Assembly: GCF_003368325.1 (NCBI RefSeq)
Contig: NZ_CP031467.1
Coordinates: 3,472,001 to 3,536,000, forward strand
Reading direction: 5' to 3'
DNA length: 64,000 bases
Origin: Paraburkholderia caffeinilytica
Lineage (GTDB): Bacteria > Pseudomonadota > Gammaproteobacteria > Burkholderiales > Burkholderiaceae
The position numbers and the translations under genes were made by a program. The notes below the pieces were generated by a model that ran no database searches, had not been told where the DNA came from, and saw only the letters and a list, made by a program, of their open reading frames with translations. This document shows, piece by piece, positions 18,323 through 26,599 of this stretch (within the stretch, counting starts at the first letter, position 1; each line of letters begins with the position of its first letter).

Positions 18323-18678
18323 CGGCGGCGGCTTGACGGCGGCGGCTCGACGACAGCAGTTCGACAGCGGCGGCCTGGCGTCGCTGCTGTCCAAGGTATC
18401 CCTTTCATTTTCTCCACGCGGCTCGCCACGCATCGCATTTAGCGCGGCCGGGACCGCGTCGGCTGACACCGCAAAGGTGTAACAGCATGTGTCCGTGATT
18501 GCATGCTGCGGTTTTCGCGCCGAACGTATAGAGCGTCGCAGGATGGTTAAAGGATGAACCGCGAGGTTGTCGACTCGCGGGGTGTTGGCCTGCGTTTCGT
18601 CGGCACGGAGCGGCCACAAAAAAGCCCCGCTTCTGGCGGGGCTTTCCGATGCGCGCCGTATCGGGCGCTGCATGACGA
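18323..18678. other. gap after the hut cluster, with simple repeats
   Basis: No gene. It begins with imperfect repeats of CTTGACGGCGGCGG (about 18316-18350), holds no tRNA-like structure, and ends at the terminator 18618-18643 that belongs mainly to the leftward small gene. Confidence 0.5.
18618..18643 (-). terminator. rho-independent terminator after the HHHH-motif gene
   Basis: AGCCCCGC (18623-18630) pairs perfectly with GCGGGGCT (18636-18643). Read on the minus strand the stem is followed by six T residues. It lies 36 bases after the stop of the gene 18679-18816. On the plus strand it could also end read-through from hut, but the T-run there is short. Confidence 0.85.
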
Positions 18679-18816
18679 TCAGTGGCAGCGGCGTTCCCAG
18701 TGATGGTGGACGCGCACCTTGTGGCATACGGGGTGATGATGCTCATAAGCCTGAGCGGGAGCGATCGCGCTTAGTGCGGCGACGGTTGCTGCGACGGCGA
18801 GGACAATTTTCTTCAT
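18679..18816 (-). CDS. small secreted HHHH-motif protein
   Basis: A 45-residue protein. AAGGA lies eight bases before the ATG. The first 23 residues (MKKIVLAVAATVAALSAIA then PAQA) are a textbook signal peptide. The mature 22 residues hold eight histidines in HHH and HHH runs, two cysteines and several basic residues, ending in RRCH. Small Burkholderiales proteins of this type are annotated as HHHH-motif proteins and have no proven role. The composition suggests periplasmic metal binding (Ni, Zn, Cu or haem), but that is inference. A strong terminator follows, so it is a real monocistronic gene. Confidence 0.85.
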   Translation of the reverse strand: MKKIVLAVAATVAALSAIAPAQAYEHHHPVCHKVRVHHHWERRCH

Positions 18817-19116
18817 TACAAAATCCTTAAATCATGGTGGTGGTGCTCACGCTGCGGCACCTGGCGTGCCACAACGGTTCGAAAGAATGCCACACATCGC
18901 GCGCATAGCGAAGGAACGCTGAGCGAATGCACGGGTCAACTCAGAACGCCGAGCTTCGTGGCGTTTTATCCCCTGGCGGCAACGCGCCGTAGCGTGTCAT
19001 TGCGCAACTTCGACAGTCGCGGGATGCGCATAGGCATTGCGCCCCATGGGCTGAAGCGGCTACCCTTTCAGAACGATGACGTGTGAGAGCGCGTCGTCCC
19101 TACATCGGGCAAAAAG
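18817..19116. other. divergent intergenic region
   Basis: 300 bases between the leftward HHHH-motif gene and the rightward regulator-like gene. It must hold both promoters. No clear hexamers, repeats or further ORF were recognised. Confidence 0.4.
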
Positions 19117-19797
19117 ATGGAAGACCCAGCGATGGAAGATTCCGACGAATTGCTACTCCCGGTCTGGCGAGCGAACCTGGTGCTGCTGACCCGGGAGGTC
19201 GGCGCGGCGACGCGTCTCGCGCGCATGATGACCTTTTCCGCCAGCTACCTGAAATTGATACTGTCCGGCCAGCGCGAATTCAGCGAGGAGTTCGTGCGCG
19301 GTATCGAGGCGGTCACCGGCTTGCCGCATGGCTGGATGAACGCGTCGCATACCGAGCAGGACATACCGGCCAATGCGCGCGAAGCGATCGACAACGAACA
19401 GCCGCTTGCGCGTTTTCGCGGCACGGCGCATCCGGTGCGCAAGAAAACGGTGTTGCGGCCACCCGAGCCGATTTTCGGCCAGGCGAGTCCGGCCAAGCGC
19501 GTGGAAGAAGAGACGCTCGACGCCGAAGCGCATCGGCGTCAGGCCCACTTCCGCAAAGTTCGCGATCTGGCGATACAGGATGTGCGGCGTTTCGAGCGGC
19601 ATTTGAGCCATACGCCGGTGGACCTTGCGTCAATGCGATCGAAAGTGGAGGACGTGATCGCCGCCGCCGATCTCGACGACCCGATTCAGGCCGACCTGGC
19701 CGGCCGGCTCGAGCAGATCGAAAAGCATCGGCATTTGCTGCTCAGGCATGTGGAGCGCTTGCAGGCTTTGCTCGGGCAAATCGGGGGAACGGATTGA
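19117..19797 (+). CDS. Cro/CI-type helix-turn-helix protein with helical C-terminus
   Basis: A 226-residue protein; ATGs at 19117 and 19132 are both possible. Residues about 18-70 read as a phage-repressor-like helix-turn-helix: GAATRLARMM then SASYLKLILSGQREFSEEFVRGIEAVTGLPHGWM, where the SxSYLxxILSG recognition helix and LPxGWM end are usual for this fold. Residues 130-226 are strongly charged and helical (EEETLDAEAHRRQAHFRKVRDLAIQD and later LEQIEKHRHLLLRHVERLQ), likely a coiled coil. Probably a DNA-binding regulator; the target is unknown. No phage genes flank it. Confidence 0.6.
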   Translation: MEDPAMEDSDELLLPVWRANLVLLTREVGAATRLARMMTFSASYLKLILSGQREFSEEFVRGIEAVTGLPHGWMNASHTEQDIPANAREAIDNEQPLARFRGTAHPVRKKTVLRPPEPIFGQASPAKRVEEETLDAEAHRRQAHFRKVRDLAIQDVRRFERHLSHTPVDLASMRSKVEDVIAAADLDDPIQADLAGRLEQIEKHRHLLLRHVERLQALLGQIGGTD

Positions 19798-19837
19798 TGC
19801 CCGCAACTGGGCGTCGTCGCTGCATGCAGACCTGAAC

Positions 19838-19855
19838 CGGCCGGTCGTCCGGCCG
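19838..19855. terminator. hairpin between convergent genes
   Basis: CGGCCGG and CCGGCCG pair across a TCGT loop. It lies between the stops of 19117-19797 and 19860-20033. There is no T-run, so termination strength is doubtful. Confidence 0.35.
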
Positions 19856-19859
19856 CGGC

Positions 19860-20033
19860 TTAACGCCTGCGGCGCGCGTTGCCGAGGGCGACGCGGTAAT
19901 GCAGCACGTCCATGTCCCAACTGCCGATCAGCCAGCCGTAGAGGTCGTCGGCGGCATCGATGGCGGCGGCGCGCGCCGGGGCGCTCAAGGCGGCGTGAAA
20001 GCCGCGGTCGACGGTGTCGTCCAGCATGTTCAT
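19860..20033 (-). pseudogene. 57-residue remnant of a larger conserved protein (LYGWLIGSWDMDV motif)
   Basis: The ORF starts MNMLDDTVDRGFHAAL after a GGAGCACAG site and stops after 57 residues. Its end, DDLYGWLIGSWDMDVLHYR, resembles the opening motif of a family of about 150-residue proteins (Trp-rich calycin/DUF1579-like, my recollection) that continue for another hundred residues. Here the frame runs into ALGNARRRR and a stop next to a GC hairpin, so the rest is missing. It is divergent from the AraC gene 20143-21042. It could instead be a genuine short protein; that is less likely given where the similarity breaks off. Confidence 0.45.
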
Positions 20034-20142
20034 CGTCTGTGCTCCTTTGGGCGTTCAGTGAAGGCACCCGCGCCGGAACGGGCAAAACCGCGCCGGCCGC
20101 CGATGTGCTAAAACGACGATACGGACTCAGCCGAGGTGCATC

Positions 20143-21042
20143 TTGGGGAAAATTGCCGTCACTTTGCAGCAGGCGCTCGCGCAGCGCGCACGGGAAGGCA
20201 CGCGCGGCAGCACAAGCGCGCGTCCGCTGGCCCAGGAGGGGGGCTGGGACGTCGCGGACATCCTCTGCACCTTCGGCCCGCGCGACCAGCCGTTCGAAGA
20301 GCGCCACGCGGGTGTGTGCATCGCGATGGTGGTCGCCGGTTCGTTCGGCTACCGGAGCGCGACGGGACGTGCGTTGCTCACCCCCGGCGCGCTGCTGCTC
20401 GGCAACACGGGTGACTGTTTCGAATGTGGCCATCGGCATGCGGCGGGCGATCGCTGCCTTGCCTTCCGCTATGCGCCGGCTTACTTCGAGCGGCTCGCCG
20501 CGGACGCAGGCATCGCGAGCGGCGATCTGAACTTCAGGCGCGCGCGCATTCCGTCGTTACCGGTGTTGTCGCCGCTGATCGCGCGGGCCTGTGCCGGCGC
20601 CCTGGACGCGGGCGGCGCGGTGTGGGGCGAACTCGCGGTCGAACTGGCGGTCTCGACGCTCAAGGCGGCGGGCGCGTTGACGCGTGCGGAACCGCCCGCA
20701 AGCGCCGCGGCCTGGTCGCGCGTCGCACAGACGGTGCGCCTGATCGACGACACGCCAGGCGCGCCGCATACGCTCACGAGCCTCGCGGCCGCGGCGGGCC
20801 TGAGCGAGTTCTACTTTCTGCGCACGTTCCAGCGCGTGACAGGCGTGACGCCGCATCAATACGTGTTGCGGGCACGCTTGCGAGCGGCGGCGCTGCGTCT
20901 TCGCGAGGACAGCGCGAAGATCGTCGATATCGCGCTCGATTGCGGCTTCAACGATCTGTCGAATTTCAATCACGCGTTTCGCGCGGAGTTTGCGTCGAGT
21001 CCGCGTGGGTGGCGCGCGAGGGGCAGGGCGCGTCGCGCATGA
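20143..21042 (+). CDS. AraC-family transcriptional regulator
   Basis: A protein of about 299 residues, most likely from the TTG at 20143 (GAGGTG six bases before). The N-terminal half is a cupin-like sensing domain (LLGNTGDCFECGHRHAAGDRCLAF). The C-terminal 100 residues hold the two AraC helix-turn-helix motifs: LTSLAAAAGLSEFYFLRTFQRVTGVTPHQYVLRARL, shown as the pattern over residues 210-245, and KIVDIALDCGFNDLSNFNHAFR. The stop overlaps the next start as ATGA, so the transglutaminase-like gene is translated with it. Target and signal unknown. Confidence 0.88.
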   Translation: MGKIAVTLQQALAQRAREGTRGSTSARPLAQEGGWDVADILCTFGPRDQPFEERHAGVCIAMVVAGSFGYRSATGRALLTPGALLLGNTGDCFECGHRHAAGDRCLAFRYAPAYFERLAADAGIASGDLNFRRARIPSLPVLSPLIARACAGALDAGGAVWGELAVELAVSTLKAAGALTRAEPPASAAAWSRVAQTVRLIDDTPGAPHTLTSLAAAAGLSEFYFLRTFQRVTGVTPHQYVLRARLRAAALRLREDSAKIVDIALDCGFNDLSNFNHAFRAEFASSPRGWRARGRARRA

Positions 21043-23033
21043 CGCGGCATGGGATGTTCATGAAGCTGGCCGTCACGTGGGCGCTGGTCGTGTGCGCAGT
21101 CGTCGCGCAGGCTGAGGGGCGGGCCGCGAGCGCTCCGAGTGCTTCCAACGCTGCCAGCGAACCTAACGCCGCCAATACCACCAACGCCTCTCGCGGTTCC
21201 AGCCCCTCGAGCGCAGCCGGCGCCTCCGATACCCCCAACGACGACCGCTCCCCCTCGACGATGGAGCGCGACGTCCACCTCTTCGTGATCCAGAAAGACG
21301 GCTCCGTCGAAGAGCAGGACGACACGGTCCTGCGGGCCAACACGACGAGCGGCGTCGACGATATCGCACAACGTTACGTGTGGTTCAACAAAGACATCGA
21401 GCAACTGCAATTGCTGGCGGCGGAAACGATCGACCCGAACGGCGTTGCGCATCCGGTCGGCCCCGAGGCGATTCGCGACGTGCAGGAACCCCGCTCGGCG
21501 GGCGCACCGAGTTTCGAAGACGGGGTGTTGCGCACGGTGATCTTTCCGGGTGTCGAACCTGGCTCGCGCTTGCATCTGGCGTTTCGCAAGACACGCACGA
21601 AGCCCCTGCAGGCCGGCACGTTCGCGTATCTGGTCGAACCGACGCGCGAGCCTGTCGAGATGCAGCGCCTGATCTTCGACCTGCCCGCCGACGTGCCGCT
21701 TTATGCCGATGCGCGCGGCTACGTCGCGCTGCCGCCGGTCACGGCAAACGGCCGCACCCGCTACACATTCGATTACCAGCACGGCACATATGCACCGCTC
21801 GAAGCGGGCGCGGTGGGCTATGCGAACTGGGGTGACCGGCTGATGGTATCGACGGTGCCGGACTTCGCGAGTTTCGCCGCGCGTTATCGCGGTCCTGCCG
21901 CCGACGCGACGATGAGCGACCCGGCGATCGTTCAACTCGCGCAGAGCCTGACAGGCGAGGCGAGCGGCTCGCGTGCGAAGGCGCAGATCCTGTACGACTG
22001 GATGCGCCTGAACATTCGCTACGTTGCACTGTTTCTCGGCGAGACGGCGGCGATCCCGCATAAGGCGATCGACATCCTGCACAACCGCTATGGCGACTGC
22101 AAGGATCACGTCGCGTTGTACAGCGCGCTTCTCGCCGCGGTCGGCATCCACCGCGCGGCCGTGCTGCTCAATCTCGGGCCGTACTACAGTTTGCCGGACG
22201 TGCCCGGCTACGGCGAAAGCGCGATCAATCATGCAATCATCTGGATTCCTGATCTATCGCTATTTGCCGACACCACGGCAGGCGGCATGAGTTTTGGCTA
22301 TTTGCCGCCGAGCGTGATGGACCGGCCCGTCTTGCTGGTCGACGAGGGCGTGCTGGCCCGCACGCCGGCCACCCAGTTGCGCGAGCGCGCGGCGCGCCTG
22401 CAGATCGACGTCGACGAGAGCGGGGCGGCGAACTACGCCTATCGCGTGGAAGACGCCGGCTATACCGCCGAGCTCGAACGCAACATGTTTCGACGGGCAA
22501 CGCGGCAGCGCACGCAACAGATCGCGGCGAATCGCCTGTTGCTGACGGGCCTGCATGGCACAGCGCAGCTGCACCCGGGCGATCTGACGTCGACCGACGG
22601 ACCTTTTTCCACGTCGATGCAGGGACGGGTGGCGCACTTCGTCTGGACCGACGGTACGACCGCCGTGCCGGCCCTGACGAGCTTGTCCGGCGGAATGGCC
22701 GGGCAGGTGCAGGGGTGGCTTGCGGAGCCCGCCAGAACGCAGCCGTGGGCCTGCATCGGCGGGGAATTCGACGAAACGCTGGAAATGACGCTGCCGCGAT
22801 TTGCCCGCGTGACGGATGTGCCGCCGGATGCCACGGTGAAGGATCGCTTTTTCGAGTTTTCTTCTCGCTACGTGTTCGATCCCGCCGCGCGGCTCTTGCA
22901 GGTCAGGCGACGCCTGCGAGCCGCGTTTGGCCATCAGATGTGCTCGGCCGACGAATTCGCCGGCGTGAAGGACGATCTCGTCCGGATCGAGCGCGATCTC
23001 GATGCCGAGCTGGTGGTGAAGGTGGTCAAATAG
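21039..23033 (+). CDS. exported DUF3857/transglutaminase-like domain protein
   Basis: A 664-residue protein. The ATG at 21039 overlaps the stop of the AraC gene (ATGA); ATGs at 21054 and 21060 are alternatives, the latter giving the neatest signal peptide (MKLAVTWALVVCAVVAQA). Residues about 70-240 are a DUF3857 domain. About 290-400 is a transglutaminase-like fold with HNRYGDCKDHVALYSALLAAVGI, giving the Cys, and NHAIIWIPDLSLFADTT, giving His and Asp, so the triad is intact. Such proteins are periplasmic or outer-membrane-facing and may process peptides or polysaccharide-linked substrates. The actual reaction is unknown. Confidence 0.82.
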   Translation: MTRHGMFMKLAVTWALVVCAVVAQAEGRAASAPSASNAASEPNAANTTNASRGSSPSSAAGASDTPNDDRSPSTMERDVHLFVIQKDGSVEEQDDTVLRANTTSGVDDIAQRYVWFNKDIEQLQLLAAETIDPNGVAHPVGPEAIRDVQEPRSAGAPSFEDGVLRTVIFPGVEPGSRLHLAFRKTRTKPLQAGTFAYLVEPTREPVEMQRLIFDLPADVPLYADARGYVALPPVTANGRTRYTFDYQHGTYAPLEAGAVGYANWGDRLMVSTVPDFASFAARYRGPAADATMSDPAIVQLAQSLTGEASGSRAKAQILYDWMRLNIRYVALFLGETAAIPHKAIDILHNRYGDCKDHVALYSALLAAVGIHRAAVLLNLGPYYSLPDVPGYGESAINHAIIWIPDLSLFADTTAGGMSFGYLPPSVMDRPVLLVDEGVLARTPATQLRERAARLQIDVDESGAANYAYRVEDAGYTAELERNMFRRATRQRTQQIAANRLLLTGLHGTAQLHPGDLTSTDGPFSTSMQGRVAHFVWTDGTTAVPALTSLSGGMAGQVQGWLAEPARTQPWACIGGEFDETLEMTLPRFARVTDVPPDATVKDRFFEFSSRYVFDPAARLLQVRRRLRAAFGHQMCSADEFAGVKDDLVRIERDLDAELVVKVVK

Positions 23034-23153
23034 GCAGGGATGGCATCGGCGGCGCCCACGGCAGCGGCGGTAAGAAAGTACCGCCACTGCCGCACGAACA
23101 GCCACAGGAACAGCGGCACCAACAACAACGCCGTCGCGGCCAAACAGAGACGC

Positions 23154-24305
23154 TTAAGTTCCGCTCTTGGTCACGATAGGCACCCAGGCGCCGCTCTTGA
23201 CCTGATAGAGCGTGGAAGCGCCGCTCTTCAACGCCCCGGTGCCGTCGAAGGAGATCTTTCCGGTTACGCCGTCGTAATCGATCGCCTTCAGAACCGGCCG
23301 GTAAACGGTCGGCGAGGTGGATTTCGCCTGCTGCATCGCCTTGATCGCGGCCCATGCCCCGTCATAGCCAAACGGCGCGTACGACAGGATATCCACACCG
23401 AACCGCTTCTTGAACTTCGCGGAAAAGTCCTTGCCGCCCGGCAATTGGGCCAACGGCCTGCCGTATTCCCAGGCCATCGCGCCTTCGGCCGGGTCGCCGG
23501 CGAGCTTGATGAAGTCCTGGTCCATCACGCCGCCGCCACCCACCAGCTGCGCGTTCATTCCCAGTTGCTTCATCCGCTTCGCGAAGCCCGCCGCCTGCGT
23601 ATCCAGACCGCCGAAGAAAATCAGATCCGCATTGGCCGCCTTGATCTTGGTGATCTGCGTGCTGAAGTCCACCGCGTGATTGTCGGTGTATTCGCGCGCC
23701 ACGATGTTGCCGCCGTGCGCCTTCACCGCTTTCTCGAACTCGTCGGCCTCGCCCTGGCCGAACGCGGTGCGGTCGTCGATGATCGCAATGCGTTTGGCCT
23801 TCGTCACCTCGACGGCATAGACGCCCGCGTTGCCAGCGTTCTGCGCGTCGGTGGAAATCACCATGAAGGTGTTTGCGAAGCCGCGCCCGGTGATGATCGG
23901 GTTGGTGGCGGCCGGGTCGATCACCGGAATGCCGGCCTGCTCGTACACCTGCGACGCGGGAATCGTCGTGCCCGAATTGAAGTGGCCGACGATCACCGAT
24001 ACGCCCGCGTCGACCAGCTTCTGCGCGGCCTGCACGCCGACGCGCGGGTCGGCCTGGTCGTCCTCGGAGACGAGCTGGAATTGCGCGACCTTGTCGCCGA
24101 TCTTGATCTTCTGCGCGTTGGCTTCCTCGATGGCAAGCCGGACACCGTTTTCCAGATCCTTCCCATAGCCGGCGTTGGCACCCGTCAGCGGCGCGGCGAA
24201 GCCGATCTTCACCGGCAGGTCGTCGGCGAAACTGGCCAGCGGCGCGATCGCGAAGGCAGCGCCAACGAACAGTGCAAGCGGTTTCAGCGTGTTTCGAAGA
24301 CTCAT
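23154..24305 (-). CDS. branched-chain amino acid ABC transporter substrate-binding protein (LivJ-like)
   Basis: A 383-residue protein with signal peptide (MSLRNTLKPLALFVGAAFAIA, cut near ASFA). The mature start VKIGFAAPLTGANAGYGKDLENGVRLAIEEAN is the standard opening of Leu/Ile/Val-binding proteins, and GHFNSGTTIPASQVYEQAGIPVIDPAATNP holds the ligand-side Ser/Thr residues. It would deliver Leu/Ile/Val or a related amide to an ABC permease. No permease or ATPase of the Liv type is next to it, so its membrane partners are elsewhere. A GGAGAGAGAGACC purine run precedes the ATG. Confidence 0.9.
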   Translation of the reverse strand: MSLRNTLKPLALFVGAAFAIAPLASFADDLPVKIGFAAPLTGANAGYGKDLENGVRLAIEEANAQKIKIGDKVAQFQLVSEDDQADPRVGVQAAQKLVDAGVSVIVGHFNSGTTIPASQVYEQAGIPVIDPAATNPIITGRGFANTFMVISTDAQNAGNAGVYAVEVTKAKRIAIIDDRTAFGQGEADEFEKAVKAHGGNIVAREYTDNHAVDFSTQITKIKAANADLIFFGGLDTQAAGFAKRMKQLGMNAQLVGGGGVMDQDFIKLAGDPAEGAMAWEYGRPLAQLPGGKDFSAKFKKRFGVDILSYAPFGYDGAWAAIKAMQQAKSTSPTVYRPVLKAIDYDGVTGKISFDGTGALKSGASTLYQVKSGAWVPIVTKSGT

Positions 24306-24735
24306 GGTCTCTCTCTCCATCGACAGTTTCAGGTGTGAAAGCGGTAAGGCGGTAACGCTGGATCGACGCGCCATGGCATTCACATGCCGGTCAATCTGGC
24401 GCGAATATAGAAAGCCAATTTGCGACCGTCTTGGCAGTTCGCGGCGCTTTGAATGAGGATTTCGGCATAACCTGCGCAGCGCTTGGGCTGGCGGCCTGTC
24501 AGCGGCGGCGCGTGGGTGCGGATTGCGGCATATGCTTAAGAAGAAGGACGACCGCTGTCCGCTGAAGAAGCGAAGGGGATAGGGTTGGGAGAGGGCGCCG
24601 GAGAAACCGGCGCGAGCGCGCCGGCCTTACTATCGCGGCGCAGCCGCGAAACACACTTGCGCGGGCTTGCCGCGAAAAACGACAGAAGCGAAAGAACGGC
24701 CGAAGCCGAGTCGACAGCGGGCTAGAACGACACCT
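24306..24735. other. intergenic region with two GC-rich hairpins
   Basis: 430 bases upstream of the leftward binding-protein gene and downstream of the leftward acidic protein gene. It holds GCGCCGG/CCGGCGC (24595-24613, 5-base loop), overlapped by CCGGCGCG/CGCGCCGG (24607-24624), plus a further GCGGC/GCCGC pair near 24634. No ORF is convincing. Confidence 0.45.
24595..24624. repeat. GC-rich hairpin, copy 1 of a dispersed motif
   Basis: GAGGGCGCCGG followed by GAAACCGGCGC recurs almost unchanged at 26521-26550. Both copies lie downstream of leftward genes (24736-25197 and glgA), which suits an attenuator or terminator, though no T-run follows. Confidence 0.5.
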
Positions 24736-25197
24736 TCAACGCTCGCCTTGCTGGCGCAGCAACTCTTCACGCAGACGCAGGAGGGGCGCCTTGGTTTCCT
24801 CGTCGGCCCAGGTGTCGAGATCGTCGATTGCGCGCTGGCAGCCGTCGAGCACCAGGTCGAGGTCCACCGGCACGCCGTTGTTCAGCGCGAATTCGATGGT
24901 TTCGGCGAACTGCTCGCACTCGTCCTCGCCGTACGAAATGTCGAGGTTGTCGGCGATGATTTCGGCGATGTTGCTGCGCGCCTTGTCGTCGGGCGTCACC
25001 ATGTCGACGATGCCGCGCGCCACCGCCGGCGAATAGTAAAGCGCGATGTCGAGCCACTGTGCGGGATCGAAGTCGGCCTGGTCGAACTGGTGCTCGAAGT
25101 ACTCGATCGCTTCCTGCTCGTGCGCTTCGTCCGCGTCGACACTGATGCACAACTGCTCAAAAAATTCTTCCCGCTCGCTGCGGATATAACCGTCCAT
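24736..25197 (-). CDS. conserved acidic cytosolic protein, function unknown
   Basis: A 153-residue protein starting MDGYIRSEREEFFEQL; the preceding in-frame ATG region is less likely because it lacks a good ribosome site. It is strongly acidic (many Asp and Glu: VDADEAHEQEAIEYFEHQFDQADFDPAQW in blocks), predicted all-helical, with no signal peptide or membrane segment. No catalytic motif was seen. I do not recognise a named family. Convincing as a gene because of codon-consistent composition and single long frame. Confidence 0.7.
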   Translation of the reverse strand: MDGYIRSEREEFFEQLCISVDADEAHEQEAIEYFEHQFDQADFDPAQWLDIALYYSPAVARGIVDMVTPDDKARSNIAEIIADNLDISYGEDECEQFAETIEFALNNGVPVDLDLVLDGCQRAIDDLDTWADEETKAPLLRLREELLRQQGER

Positions 25198-25410
25198 CGA
25201 TGCCTCGTCTGCTGAATGCCGGATGTCCGGATGCCCGGACGCCAAAAAATGCGGCGCAGGCGGCTGGCGGTCTAGGCCTGCGCGGCACGCATTATAGGAC
25301 GTGCAGTTGACAAACGTGGGTCGCGTGCCGCGTATGGGTTCGCCGGCAACTGACGCGGCAGGCAGGCGTGTGCGTTGAGCTTCGCTCAGGCGCCAGGCCG
25401 CGACACGGTC

Positions 25411-26277
25411 TTAAGCCGTCTCCGCCACCCATGCATCGAACCATTCACGTGGTTGCGCGATATCGTTCTGCGCGGCCACCAGTTCGAGCTCATAGCGCCC
25501 GGCCTGCCACGTCGCTTTCACCACCGCGTTCACGGCGGCCAGCGTGTGTTCGAAGGCCGCGCGGATCGAATCGCCCAGCAGCGTACGTGCGACAAACACC
25601 GCGCTCGTCAGATCGCCGACGCCCACCGGCTGCCGCGCAAACGGGTAGAGCGGGCGCTGGCCCATCCACGCCTCGCGCTCGGTGACGACCAGCATGTTGA
25701 AACGGTCGGCGGGGCTGTTGCGATCGAGCAGATGTTTGACCAGCACGAGCTTCGGCCCGCGGGCGATGACCTCGCGGCACGCGGTCACGGCCTCTTCGAG
25801 CGTTTCGATCTCGCGACCCACGAGGCGCTGCAACTCGGTATGGTTCGGCGCCATCGCGTCGGCGACCTGCGGCATGGTGCGCACGAGAAACGCCTGGATG
25901 CCCGGCTCGACCTTGCAGCCGCTCGCGGCGCCCATCACCGGATCGCAGAAATACCACGCGCGCGGATTGGCGGCCTTCACGGCCTTGACGATCTCCAGCA
26001 CCGCCTGCGCCTGCTCGGGCGTGCCCAGATAGCCGGACAGGACAGCGTCGCAGCGCGGCAGCATGCCGATCGCGCCGATGCCTTCGACGAGCTCCTCCAT
26101 CTGCGAGGATTCGATCGCGCCACCGGTCCAATGGCCGTATTGCGTGTGGTTCGAGAACTGCACGGTATTGAGCGGCCAGACATTGACGCCGAGCCGGCGC
26201 ATCGGGAAGACGGCCGCGCTGTTGCCGGCGTGCCCGAAGACGACATGTGACTGAATGCTCAGAACGTTTTTCGTCAT
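25411..26277 (-). CDS. pdxY: pyridoxal kinase
   Basis: A 288-residue ribokinase-fold protein that phosphorylates pyridoxal to PLP in the salvage route. The start [30 protein letters not shown], given as its opening pattern, is typical of PdxY, including the SHVxxGHVG-like segment and [18 protein letters not shown]. The middle CDPVMG (here [11 protein letters not shown]) and late [12 protein letters not shown], holding the catalytic Asp, complete the kinase core. The gene stands alone between unrelated leftward genes. Confidence 0.95.
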   Translation of the reverse strand: MTKNVLSIQSHVVFGHAGNSAAVFPMRRLGVNVWPLNTVQFSNHTQYGHWTGGAIESSQMEELVEGIGAIGMLPRCDAVLSGYLGTPEQAQAVLEIVKAVKAANPRAWYFCDPVMGAASGCKVEPGIQAFLVRTMPQVADAMAPNHTELQRLVGREIETLEEAVTACREVIARGPKLVLVKHLLDRNSPADRFNMLVVTEREAWMGQRPLYPFARQPVGVGDLTSAVFVARTLLGDSIRAAFEHTLAAVNAVVKATWQAGRYELELVAAQNDIAQPREWFDAWVAETA

Positions 26278-26599
26278 GGTGTGGCCCGCGCAAGCGTGAT
26301 GCGCGATCAATGAGAACGGAAGGATGGCCGCGGTAACGAACCGGCCCTGGCCGGGCGCCTGAAGCGGCGTGAATGTCTCAGATGGTGCAAGAAAAATGCG
26401 CGATCTGCATCGTCAGGAAACAATACATGAGTTTGTCACGCGCGAGTTGATCCGTCCCCGTGTTGTTGCGCCGAACCATCAAACGGGTGGGCGTGCGGGC
26501 GCCCGGACGAAGGGCTGTGCGAGGGCGCCGGTCCCGCGAAACCGGCGCTCAGCGACTCGTCGGTCGCCGAGGCTGTGCGCAACCGCGAATCAGGCGAGA
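26278..26599. other. intergenic region between pdxY and glgA
   Basis: 322 bases holding the pdxY promoter and the end of the glg transcript. The only structure seen is the hairpin at 26521-26550. No ORF is supported. Confidence 0.45.
26521..26550. repeat. GC-rich hairpin, copy 2 of a dispersed motif, after glgA
   Basis: GCGCCGGT (26525-26532) pairs perfectly with ACCGGCGC (26541-26548). It starts 50 bases past the glgA stop and shares GAGGGCGCCGG and GAAACCGGCGC with 24591-24613. Probably a transcript end for glgA, although no T-run follows. Confidence 0.5.

Noticed and set aside
22934..23143. Leftward frame with a hydrophobic start (AATALLLVPLFLWLFVRQW) between two genes
   Set aside because: Looks membrane-like, but there is no ATG or ribosome site, only TTG, and it quickly overlaps the coding end of the transglutaminase-like gene. 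Could be a relic; not supportable.
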